Source: Kalaharituber pfeilii (Eukaryota; Ascomycota; Pezizomycetes; Pezizales; Pezizaceae). Taken from it: a stretch of DNA of 64,000 nucleotides. The DNA is taken from the NCBI GenBank assembly GCA_015179045.1, contig WHUZ01000044.1:124001-188000 (forward strand). Reading direction: 5' to 3'. Positions 1-10,646 of the stretch are shown here, piece by piece. The position numbers and the translations under genes are program-made. The first letter of the stretch is position 1. The number at the start of each line of letters is the position of its first letter. Below the pieces are notes generated by a model. It worked only from the letters and a program-made list of their open reading frames with translations, had not been told where the DNA came from and did no database searches.

Positions 1-21
1 TACTCAGACACACCGACAGAG

Positions 22-3000
22 ATGGATGCTATGCACATGGATGGCCCCAACTCCACAATTTTGGAGTACCCCTCTTCCCCACCGTCGGATGTTCGCAGTC
101 CCGTTACTCCCCCCCCTCTCCCGCGGAAGCAGCAAGATAAGCCTATGGGAATGGGACGACAGCCGTTTACGTACCAGGACTCAGAATCTGAGGATGAGCA
201 TATAGCCCCGAAGAATCACGATGCTGGTAAAGGGAAGATGGACGACATATTTGGACATAAAAGCACGTTACTAAATCTACCGAGCCGACCGAACCCCCGG
301 TCACAAACCAGCGGGACGCAAAAAAGAGCAACACCATTTGAGGAGGTAGATGATGAAGAGGATGCAGAGAATATTGAGCCGTCTGTGCGGTTGGATAAGG
401 GGAAAGGGAGGGCTATTGACGATGATAGTGCGATGCTGGACCTGTTGGGTGGGAAGGATTCAACGCTATATGCGCAACTCAATAAGTCACTTTCCTCGAA
501 GACGACCTCACGAGCGCCAAAGTCATTACCCTTTTCATACGATGATGATGAGGAGGAGGCGGAGATTACGGGGTCAAAGGACTTGATGGATGGAGAACTG
601 AAGGACTCGGAACCACCGTTTATGTATGAGCATCCGGGGGTCAACACTGTTCCTATCTTACTCATGTCGGGAAAGAAGTTACATCTCAAACGGAAACCTA
701 AAAAGAAAGGTTCATTCACCAGAAGGACATTTGCTTCAGAAGTCACCTACGACGAGAATGGCAATCGTGAAATAAAAGACACTTACTACGGAGTCCCAAT
801 ACACAAGCTCATCGACAATATCCAAGCCGAAAAAGCCCTCGCTGAATATGCTAAGCAGAAGGAGAAGGAGAACGAATCGGCGGCGCAGGAGAATGCTATG
901 CAAGTCGACGCTTTCCCAGCACAGGGGCCAGCACCCAAACCTCCACAGCAAACCAAGCCACAGCGATGTCTCCTCTGGACCGAAAAGTACCGCGCAAAGC
1001 GCTTCACAGATCTTCTCGGTGACGAGCGCACGCACAGGCAGGTCCTTAGATGGCTCAAGAACTGGGATGACATTGTCTTCCCAGGGTCCACAAAACTCCG
1101 CAAGAACAACGACCGCGAGGAAGGTTACTTTCACAAAAAGGTGCTTTTGATCACGGGCCCGCCGGGCATGGGCAAGACGACGTTAGCACATGTCGCGGCT
1201 AGACAGGCCGGGTACGAGCCGTTGGAGATAAATGCAAGTGACGACCGGACTGCTGCGGTGGTGAAGAACAAGATTAGAGATGCGTTGAGTAACGAGGGAG
1301 TGAGGATGCCTGGGGTCGGGAAAAAGAAGGGGATAGGGACTAGCAGGCCGGTATGTGTGGTTGTTGATGAGATTGATGGTGTGACAGGAGGGAGTGGTGC
1401 TGGAGACAGCGGATTCATATCCGCACTTGTGGAACTGATACTGCAGGACCAGAAAAACTCAGCGGGTACGAAGGCGACGTCGGCTACTTCGACGACCCGG
1501 CGCAGGAAGCGGAAGCCAGGAGAAGACTTCAAGTTCCACCGTCCCATCATCGCGATATGTAACGATTTATACGCACCCTCGCTTCGCTCTCTCAGGCCAT
1601 TAGCCGAAATCGTCTACATGCGCAAACCCCCCACCAACCTCATCGTCACCCGCCTGAAATGGGTCTTCGACCGCGAGGGGATCCTCGCCGATGAGAACGC
1701 GATCCGCCGCCTCGTGGAACTCTCCACGTCCGGCTCCTCTGCGCAGTCCGCGTCCGGTGGAGGCGGAGGCGGAGACATGCGCGGGTGTCTTGTCAGCGGG
1801 GAGTGGCTTGCTAAGCGACTCCAGGTTTCTTCCCTCTCTGATGCCGGTCCAGGCTCCGCCTGCGCGAAGCTCACCCGTAAACTCGTCGAAGACGAGCTCT
1901 CGGGCCACTCCAGCGGCGCCTCTGGCCCGCGCGGTGGTGTCCGCGGGTGCGTCGAGCGCGTCTTCCGCAAGGGCGGCGACGACACCCTGCGTAAAGGCGC
2001 CGCGCGGGGCGGGCCAACCATCTCCAGCGTCGAAGCCCGCAGGCGCGAGATTGAGTCGTTGAGAGAGGAAGTCGAGTGCTGCGGTGAATTCGACAAGCTC
2101 ATGACGGACGTGTTCTCGACGTACCTTACAAAACCCTACCACGACGATACGCTTCTCTCCAAACCGAACCTGGCAGGCGAGTGGCTGTGGTTCCATGACC
2201 TTTTTACCTCAAAGGTGTTCTCGGAGCAGGAGTTTGAGCTGATGATGTACCTGTCTGTTCCGGCGCTTGCGTTCAACCATCTCTTTGGGTGCTCGACCTC
2301 GGCGGTGGCTCATCACAGTTTCCTGAATGCGGGTGTCGGCGGGGGTGCAGAGGACGGCGGGGACGAAAAGGACCCCCCACCATTCCACGGCCCGAAAGCA
2401 GACTACGACTACCGCGAGGGCCTCAAAGCCACCAAAACCATCATCCAGTCTCTACACAGCTCCTTATTCGCACCATCTTCATCCCCTTCCTCCTCCACTA
2501 CGGAAGAAAAGTCGCATGCGACCCCGGAGGCAATCCGCTTCGCGACCGCCTTCAAGACCATTGAATCAGTGACATCCGAGCTCGCGCCGTACCTGGTCCG
2601 CATTCTCTCGCCCCGCGTGAACCCCGTGCTCATCCATGGGCCCTCTACCGGCTCCGCATCAAATTCCTACTCCACCACCATCGCCTCCGTCCGCAAGGCG
2701 TCTGAGAAGAAGCTCGTGGCGCGCGCGGTGGAGGTGATGCACTCCCTTGGCATCTTTTTCGAGAAAGTCAGGGTGGACTATACTCTTCCCTCCGCCAATA
2801 CCTCCGCATCCACCTCCACCACCTCCAACACTTCGTTCCTCCTACCGTCCCAAAATGGCTTCACATACCGCATGGACCCGCCCCTGGACCACCTCACTTT
2901 CTTCCCCACCCTCCTCACCTCCTCCTCTTCCTCTCCCTCGCCCACCCTCCCCACGGTGCCAGTACCGGCACGGTACGCCATCCGCCAGGTGCTCTCGCAG

Positions 3001-3423
3001 GAGCTACACAAATACAGCATATCCCATCGACAAGCCCTCCGCGAAGCGCGGATGGCACGGTTAGGTCTCGACACCACCACCACACCCCACCCTTCCACCA
3101 CCTCCTCCTCCACTACCACAACAACCACAACCACAACCACCTCTACCACCCCACTCGCGCCAGGGAAATCGCTAAAGCGCGACTTCTTTGGCCGCCTGAT
3201 CGCCGACCCTCACTCCATCACCACCACAGTCCTCGGCGGCACGAACAAGCGGTCGAAACAGTGCGACAATAACAACGTGAGACCCGGGAGCCGAAGCGGC
3301 GGAGGTGGAGATGGAGGCAGCGGCAGTAGCATCCGCAAAGTATGGGTCTCCTTCAACGAAGGGTACAGTAACGCGGTAAAGAAGGGTATCACGTTGGAGG
3401 ACTTGCTGGGCGGGTTTTACTAA
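22..3423 (+). CDS. CTF18: Ctf18, large subunit of the alternative replication factor C clamp loader
   Basis: AAA+ ATPase of the Ctf18-Dcc1-Ctf8 RFC-like complex, which loads PCNA at forks for sister-chromatid cohesion and replication checkpoint signalling in the nucleus (family knowledge). Seen: an acidic low-complexity N terminus (about 1-310), then the AAA+ core with Walker A GPPGMGKTT at residues 379-387, the RFC-type EINASDDRT motif from 402, and Walker B VVVDEID at 446-452. The C terminus carries RDFFGR near 1053 and the VWVSFNEG...AVKKGITLEDLL end typical of Ctf18. It is a single exon of 1133 aa. The frame is also open from base 1 to the ATG at 22, so the true start could lie outside the window. 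Glycine- and threonine-rich simple-sequence tracts (around 1757-1772 and 3075-3150) are coding expansions. The stop at 3421-3423 looks genuine. The family is clear; the start is not. Confidence 0.9.
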   Translation: MDAMHMDGPNSTILEYPSSPPSDVRSPVTPPPLPRKQQDKPMGMGRQPFTYQDSESEDEHIAPKNHDAGKGKMDDIFGHKSTLLNLPSRPNPRSQTSGTQKRATPFEEVDDEEDAENIEPSVRLDKGKGRAIDDDSAMLDLLGGKDSTLYAQLNKSLSSKTTSRAPKSLPFSYDDDEEEAEITGSKDLMDGELKDSEPPFMYEHPGVNTVPILLMSGKKLHLKRKPKKKGSFTRRTFASEVTYDENGNREIKDTYYGVPIHKLIDNIQAEKALAEYAKQKEKENESAAQENAMQVDAFPAQGPAPKPPQQTKPQRCLLWTEKYRAKRFTDLLGDERTHRQVLRWLKNWDDIVFPGSTKLRKNNDREEGYFHKKVLLITGPPGMGKTTLAHVAARQAGYEPLEINASDDRTAAVVKNKIRDALSNEGVRMPGVGKKKGIGTSRPVCVVVDEIDGVTGGSGAGDSGFISALVELILQDQKNSAGTKATSATSTTRRRKRKPGEDFKFHRPIIAICNDLYAPSLRSLRPLAEIVYMRKPPTNLIVTRLKWVFDREGILADENAIRRLVELSTSGSSAQSASGGGGGGDMRGCLVSGEWLAKRLQVSSLSDAGPGSACAKLTRKLVEDELSGHSSGASGPRGGVRGCVERVFRKGGDDTLRKGAARGGPTISSVEARRREIESLREEVECCGEFDKLMTDVFSTYLTKPYHDDTLLSKPNLAGEWLWFHDLFTSKVFSEQEFELMMYLSVPALAFNHLFGCSTSAVAHHSFLNAGVGGGAEDGGDEKDPPPFHGPKADYDYREGLKATKTIIQSLHSSLFAPSSSPSSSTTEEKSHATPEAIRFATAFKTIESVTSELAPYLVRILSPRVNPVLIHGPSTGSASNSYSTTIASVRKASEKKLVARAVEVMHSLGIFFEKVRVDYTLPSANTSASTSTTSNTSFLLPSQNGFTYRMDPPLDHLTFFPTLLTSSSSSPSPTLPTVPVPARYAIRQVLSQELHKYSISHRQALREARMARLGLDTTTTPHPSTTSSSTTTTTTTTTTSTTPLAPGKSLKRDFFGRLIADPHSITTTVLGGTNKRSKQCDNNNVRPGSRSGGGGDGGSGSSIRKVWVSFNEGYSNAVKKGITLEDLLGGFY

Positions 3424-4692
3424 GTCCTTGGCTCTTGGGTCTTTCTTCTTTTTAGTTTTTTAAGTTTCTGGGTCTTGTGGTTTTATTGGGCTTTTTTTGT
3501 GTATGTATGTAATGTGTTGTTTGTAATGTTGCATGTCTACGTCTTTGCATGTGTATTCTTCTTCTTTTTTTTTTTTTCTTTTTTTTTTTTTTTTCGTGTG
3601 TGTTCGTTAGGTATCTGCATCCATTTGGTAGCTTTCTCTTTCCTTTTTCCCCTTTCCTTTCCTTTCCCTTCCTTTCCTTTCCTTTTTTTTTTTTACCTTT
3701 CATAAAGCCTATTCCCTCCGCGCAGTTACAGCACGTATACCATTACCATAACCCCCTTTTTTTTTTTTTTTTTTTTTCTCCTTTCCCCCATTTCCTTTTT
3801 CCCCTAGTATAAATAAACAAATAAACAAATAAACAAACAATACATTGTAAAAAACCCAGAATCACCCCCCCCCCCCCCCTTCCACCCCCTCCACCCAACA
3901 TCCTCTGAACCCCACGTGCGGGGTCGGTAGCGGGCGGAAAGAAAGTTGGGAGGGAGGAGGATTTCATAATATTTATTACCACATTTCTACATATTCTAAA
4001 ACTCTCAAACAAACAAAAACACTTCCATACAGACGACGACACATCAAAAAATAAAATGATTACTATATGTGTGTGTATATATTGGGTATTATAAGTTAAC
4101 ATCTAGCTTTCTACTCTCAACCCCCCCTCCCGGCTCTCCATTCTCTCCACTCTCTTTCATCTCGATTACTACAACAAAAAAAAAAAAGTACAAGAAATCA
4201 CTCCTCCACCCCCCCTCCTCTACCACCACCACCACCACCACCACCACCACCGCCATTATCAAATGATCAAAAATAATCAATCTGCAGTGCATGTTTTGCG
4301 TGTGCGTATGTGTGTGTCGTTCTTCATTAACTCAATGTATGCTAGTAAAAAATGATGCTATACGCCCCCCACCACCACCTTCTCCCCCCCTTCCTCTTCT
4401 CACATCATCACTCTTTCCCATCCTCCATCTGTCTTTCTTCTTTTTTCTTTAACTGTACCCCCCTCTTGTACCAAAAACAATAAGAAAATAAACGCAAAAA
4501 CTAAAAAGACATACAAAGGGTTGATTAAGAAAAAAAAAAAAGAAAAAAGCAGAGAAAATAAAAGACACAACATGCACACAACTACAAAGTCAATCTTTCC
4601 CTTTTTTCCATTCCTACCATCTTAACAATCTTGACTTTAATGCAAATTATTACACCCCCTCAAACAGAAAAGAACAAAAGGAAGAGTCAATC
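3424..4692. other. Tail-to-tail intergenic region, low complexity
   Basis: Lies between the 3' ends of CTF18 and the class V chitin synthase. It is mostly simple sequence: several T runs (about 3566-3594, 3683-3694, 3757-3777), a C run near 3865-3879 and an ACC trinucleotide microsatellite at about 4219-4252. No supportable gene or RNA was seen. It probably holds both 3' UTRs. Confidence 0.7.
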
Positions 4693-7600
4693 TCATAACT
4701 GTCCTGATAAAAGGGCTTCCGTAGCTGTCACAACCAGTCAGTAAGACATTCTTGTAACGCACACAGAGCAATCATGATCAAGGGAAACCTACCCGAATTC
4801 ACATACGCCCTCTTCGCATCCAAACTTACTCCAAACTTCCTCTCCAGCTCCGCCTTAATACTCTTTTTCGTCACCGTCATCAAGTCCGCCGTCCTGAGAA
4901 TCTCCCTAATCTCCGCCAAGATGGCATCGTCGCTCGGCAGATCCAATGTCCTCATCTCCATCTCCCCCGCCTGCATCGGGTGGTTCCCCATGAAGGTGCT
5001 CCCCCTCTGGCTCATCATTTCACTTGGCGCCAGACTTATCCTGCTTGGTCCACGCGGAGGCAGAGGGACGTCAAGTCCAACCGTTGACTGTGCCCGTTGT
5101 CCACCCCACTCGGATGGCGCGTAGGACTTGGTCGCGTATGAGTATCCAGAGGCTTCCGACTTGGTATCGTCAACACCACGCACGGTCTGGGCTTCCCAAA
5201 GCTCGGCTTGATAATCTTCCCACTTCTTGCGAGGGATGGATGCAGGATCGAATTTACCCTCGTCAGAAATGATGACCTTTTGACCTTTTTCACCAGTGAC
5301 GACACGAGTATTACCCCAAGTAAAATCGTCCTATTTTGCCCTTTCGTTAGCCAGAAACCCTCTCCAAAAACATAGAAAACGTAAACTCACCATGTGCCAG
5401 AATGCATAGAGCGGAAGCGCAAAAACTGAATACCGGAATTGCAATAATGTAAAGAATCATCCATGCAACCATTTCCCACTTTCTTCTTGCTATGAAGATG
5501 ACGGCCTGTAGCCCATACACTGCAGCAAGAAGAATAAAGGCCGTAGTTGGAATGATATCACTGCCTAAAATAACCGAAACGACAAGGTATACCAAGTATG
5601 CCATAGTAACTGGCTGGATAATGGTCGAAAACAAATCCATAAACACAACAAACCTCATACTGAAACAGCAGAAACCACAAAGCTGCTGCATAGGTATAAG
5701 CTCCATAAGATTGTGCACCGTAGAGTTGATCCATCTTCTTCGCTGAGAAAGGAAGATTGCCCATGAGTCTGGCGCGACAGTCCAAGCATGTGCGTTGAAG
5801 ATATACTTGGTCTTATACCTGGGATGATGCTTGAGCAACAAAGTGGTGAGGTAACGATCTTCTCCGAGGTGAAGCAGATTCTTCATATGTAGAGTATCGA
5901 CGCGAATCTCTGCATATGCCTCCACGACTTCCTTACTGACGAACAATGGCTTGCCAGTTTCTGCAGCACGGATACGGTACATACTAAAACAACCGGGAAG
6001 ACAGGTAACAGATCCGAACAAGCTCTCAAAGGCCTTTGCCAAGTTGTGCGAAATATAGTATCTAGCAGACAAAGGTCAGGTACATGCAGAATCCTACTTG
6101 GGTGAGGCACATACTCATAAACTTGAATCATAGTAATGAATGAATGCTTCGCGTTGGCAATTGCAGTCTCACCGCAAAGGGCAATAACACGGGTATCTTG
6201 TAGGAAAGCAGAAACCATGCGGGTAGCAGCATCTTGGGCAACGACAGTATCTATAGACAGATTAGTATAATGCATAGATGAAGACTACTTTAAGCTACTT
6301 ACCAGCATCAATCTGGAACAAAAACTCGTAAAATGTAGGGTTGACACCGATGATGTTGCGTATTTGATGGTGCATCTCCAACTCCAAGGGGCTCATTGGC
6401 AAATTATAATGCACACGGTTCAAGAATCTCATGATCACCATTTGGGAGTCTCGCTTTCCACGATTACCAGGCCTGAACACGAATTAAACCTCTGCTTTCT
6501 CAATCATAGAGGTGGGAAGGACTTACTTTGAAACCTCAGAAGGCTTTCCAACCTTGACAATAACCAGGAATGGAACAATATGACCCTGAACTTCGTACAG
6601 ACCAGAATACACTTTGCCCATGTTGTGTTGTTTCAGGCCCTCTCCCAGAGATTCGAAGCTCAGCGGTTCAGGGTCTACTCCTTCAGGAACTCCCAGGATG
6701 TCCAAAACGATCCTTGGTGTAGGTTTGTCGTTACCCTGACCAATAATCATACCGTCACAAATGACAACCAGGAGCTTCCGCTTGTCGTCGTATTTCATCC
6801 TCGCCAGGGAGTCAATGGCACGACGGAGTGACTCTTCGTCTTCAGTATATGCAGGGACCTGACACATGATGAACTTGTCAAGATTCTCCGGCATATTCTT
6901 TCTGGTGAACTGCAAGGCTGCAAGGAACTTGAACAACAGGATAGAGGCCAGGAAAATGGTGATCGCTAAGAGGAGGTATCGAGCAAATACACACTGCGTC
7001 GAATTACGGGTATCGACTTTTCCGATGTAGAACAGATTATCCAGGCATATCCGCATACGTTTTCGAAGCTTATCGTTCATTTTCAATGCATTCCAATATT
7101 TAGTGACGTCCTCACCTGATCTTGTCTGCACCATTGTTATAATTGCAGGGTCCATGTAATTCGTATTCGGAATGCCCTCCATGCCTTCTATTGGCTCCCA
7201 GTTACGTCCACCGATGCCATACTCTGTCAAATCATAGACATTACCATTCAGAATGAAAATCAGACGCTTCTTACTAGCCAACTGTTTGACGTATTTCGGA
7301 CTGTAACCCATATCTCCTTTCAGATAACCACCCTTCAACATGATCATCTGCTCGTAGAACCAATCCTTTCGAGGATCTTGCGTCCATGCTCGGAAATCAT
7401 GATAACGGTAGTTCTTGTCGATTTGCTTGTTCTCCGTTCCGTTTTCATTTTGCAAGCTAAGGACGACACGTGGATCAACACCATCTGGATCGACACCATC
7501 ACAGAGTGCGGAAACTTGTAGGGGGAAGATGTTAGAGGCGTCCTTGCCAGCGTATGCAAGTATACTCTTCTGTGGCACTACATCAGGATAATGGCGGATG

Positions 7601-10600
7601 GAAAATGCATTCAAGTCAAACACATAGCCTCGAATAGCGACATAGGCGTCTCCATCATCATGATTTTGTCCACCATCGTGACTGGCAAGCTCCTCGGTAG
7701 AGTAGACATACTGCTTCGGGCAAATCAACATTGGGAAGAAAACTATAGAAGTCAGCACAAAGAGACAAATATATAAGGAGGAAAAACTGAAAAGAACGTA
7801 CTTAAGATGAAGATAGCAAAACAACAAGCTAACCATATAAGGATGTTGATGGCAAGTTTCTCTCTCCATGCTACCTGTATATCAGGCCTCTTCATTCGCC
7901 CAATGTATTTGACGAGGAATGTAGGAACCCAAAAGGTAACAGCCCAAACTACTCCCATCCATCGTTTTCTTGAACCTGAGATAGGGATCTCGTCTATCTC
8001 CTGCTCTCTGGCTTGAGCACCTTTCTCTTGCATTTGCTGCCTTGTGTCGAAGTTCTTGAACATGTCTCCATGGTGGAAGGTGCTGGCTCCTGCTTCTGAT
8101 CGAGCGTCGTCGGAATTTCCTTTAGAGTAGTAACCCCCCTTTGTATCTCCGTAAATATGGGTTCCTAATCCAGGTCCACCGTGACTGGGAATCAATCTTA
8201 CTCTGGAATCAGATCCAAAAAGCCCACCTTCTCCTCGAGATCCTATGTCTCCAACCGGCGTAAGGGGATTGCTGCCTCCTTCGTCGGCTTCGTAGTATCC
8301 ACGTTCAACTGCGCGGGCCATGTCTCCAGCTCCAGCGATCTCAAGCCAACATCGCTCACTTAGGAAGATACCCGTAGCGCCGACGCGAGCTTCATTCAAT
8401 GGCCAGCCTCTGTCTTCAACAACAACTTCTGCTTTTTCTTTTTCACTACCGACAATTATATTTTCAGCCTCAGCTAAGCCCAGGAACTCACCAAATGGCA
8501 GGAAAACACTAAAATTTGCAGACTTCACCCGCTGAGATATCTCGGCAATACCCAACGTCCTAATTTGTGTCCTTACACATTTGGAGTCAAATTGATTTGC
8601 AATTCTGCGGTCATTAGGTTTTACGCAAAAGACAAAATAGGGGTTGGTGTTAGTGGCAGTAATGGAACGGGTTAAGGTATCGAGTGCTGAAACAAACTGA
8701 CCAGCTGCACCCTGATCAGGCATGGCCACAGCTTCATTTCTGGACTTGTCAGCTTCTTTTGGCTTTGGTCGTTCACCCTTCTTCTTCATGACTGATGGCA
8801 TACGAAGAGGTTTGGAGGATATTTGACCCTGCATAATAGCCGCTCTTTCTTTGGGATGATGAACCGCCGTGACCGCCTTCGAGGAGAAAAGTTCTGCCAC
8901 GAAGCTGGAGCTTGTACCACTGAACAAGTTCATCAAATCGCCGCTAATGACTTCTCCATTATCTTCCAAGAGACCACTAATAGGATAATCCACTTCTCCA
9001 GCAAAATGTCTGACGGTGAAACTGATCTTGGTGTTTGCCGTGGCAAAATTGGAGCCTGGTAGTGTTGTCGTTGCTTCAGAAGCGGTAATAGCAGGATTAC
9101 TATTGCCATCAAATCGCTTGCGGATGCTTTCGAGGAATTGTTGGTCTGTCCTTCCCTTCTTTGACTGATCATCAAGGATTGCAAGGAGGCCATTGCCGGG
9201 CTTCAAAAGTCCTCTCACTGCATCGGTATTGTCAAAGTAGCTAGTAGCTGGTACTTCAACTTCCTCGCTTTCCAGTTGTTCCGCTTTGCGTTCGAAAAAT
9301 GATTGAAGGCAAAGATTATAGAGAGACTCAGTGGCAGCATTGTTCAGAAGCTGATCCAGAGTTGACCCTGTAGCGCTAGTTTGGGCAAAGCCGGGAAAGT
9401 CAATGATAGAGATAGTGTTGGCTACGCTATCCTCACTGGCAGAGAGGCGCTCATTTCCAGACTCAATTACCCAAGCAACAAGAAGGGAGTATAAAGTTCG
9501 AGCAAGCTCGTCAGCATGTGCACGAGCCCCCTTGGCATCCAACATGATTGTGACCCTTTCTCTATGAATCGTCTTGGTCTTGTAACCGAGAGAGGTCTCC
9601 AATGCCTCTGGAGGTACCCCGAGAAATGCAGCAGCAATATTGAGCACATCCTTATTTTTCACAACAACAACCTCCTCGCCGCCTTCCATTGCCCGTGACT
9701 GTTCGCCGTCGACATGTGTATTATGGGAAATAGTGAATTCGAGTTGACCAATATGAAGAATAGCGGCCAAAACTTGACAGATTTCGGCAATTGCTGTACG
9801 AGGGAACTCTAACTTCCTCAATGCTGTCTTAAAATGGTTGAATCCATCGGCATCGTTAATGCCGACCTTGAGCTGAGTTGGGTGACCAAGGTACCTCCAC
9901 CTCTTCGAGCTACTCTTGCCAACGCCATCAGAAACGTTACCAGGGGCGTGCAGTCCTAAATGATCCTTCTCCGCCGGTGACGTTCCAGCCAGAAGATAGT
10001 ATAATACATGGAAATTCCGCTCTCCTGTAGGTACGCCAGCTACCCGAGATCTTTCAAGTCGATGATCAAGCAGCTTCCCTCCAATTAAGGTCGAAGAAAT
10101 TCCGTCATACTGAAGCTCGAGAAAGAGACCAGCCTTAGAGGCTGTTGGGGTGGTAACTGACTTTGTTGTAGTTAGAGTGTCAAAGAGAAAAGCAAAGAGC
10201 GAAATCTTCTGCGAGAGAGGGGTGGATGAAAAAGATAAAATGGACGACAAGAGATGGGATCGAAGTGTAGTTTTGCCAGAGCCGGACTCTCCACTGTGAT
10301 CAGAGAACGCATTCGTTAGTACCGGTGATACAATAACAGTTGCCTAGTGATAAACAAGGCTCACGGGAACGACGCGAAGTAGCACTTACAGAAATAAGAC
10401 TGCTTGATTTTCTGCTCGTGCAGAAAGCCTCTTGGTCATTCGACCCGCCAGATTCTCAAGCTCCACCCCCACCACACTTGGGGTGGTGTATGTATTCAAA
10501 GATACGATAGCATTGTTCGAGACGGTGGCAGTCGGCAGAGCAAGGTGAAATCGAGAAGCTAGATGTGAAGTGATATGGGTGTCAGACTGTAGATGGTTAG

Positions 10601-10646
10601 GCAGCTGAGCCAGGTCCGGCTGCGACTGTGGAGGCGGATTCGCCAT
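4693..10646 (-). CDS. csmA: Class V chitin synthase with myosin motor-like domain (csmA type), one apparent frameshift
   Basis: Makes chitin from UDP-GlcNAc at hyphal tips and septa; the myosin-like head binds actin (family knowledge). Exons on the minus strand: 10646-10390, 10293-7802, 7742-6527, 6472-6303, 6250-6115, 6061-5391, 5330-4793, 4724-4693; every junction is GT-AG and phase-consistent. About 1836 aa once one extra base is discounted. The P-loop GESGSGKT (residues 87-94) spans exons 1 and 2. A switch-II-like DFPGF, a cytochrome-b5-like segment and membrane spans follow. The GT2 core runs from CQVPAYTE (about 1210) and includes the VICDG motif, DADT (split by an intron), EDRYLT and QRRRW (about 1530-1534). 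A DEK_C domain closes the protein, ending [10 protein letters not shown]. In exon 6 the frame breaks at an A5 run on the plus strand (5421-5425): the conserved [11 protein letters not shown] lies one frame over, directly before a good donor. Divergent from the csmB-type gene. Confidence 0.9.

Noticed and set aside
1600..2196. 198-codon minus-strand frame inside CTF18
   Set aside because: Antisense of a GC-rich conserved coding region, no domain of its own.
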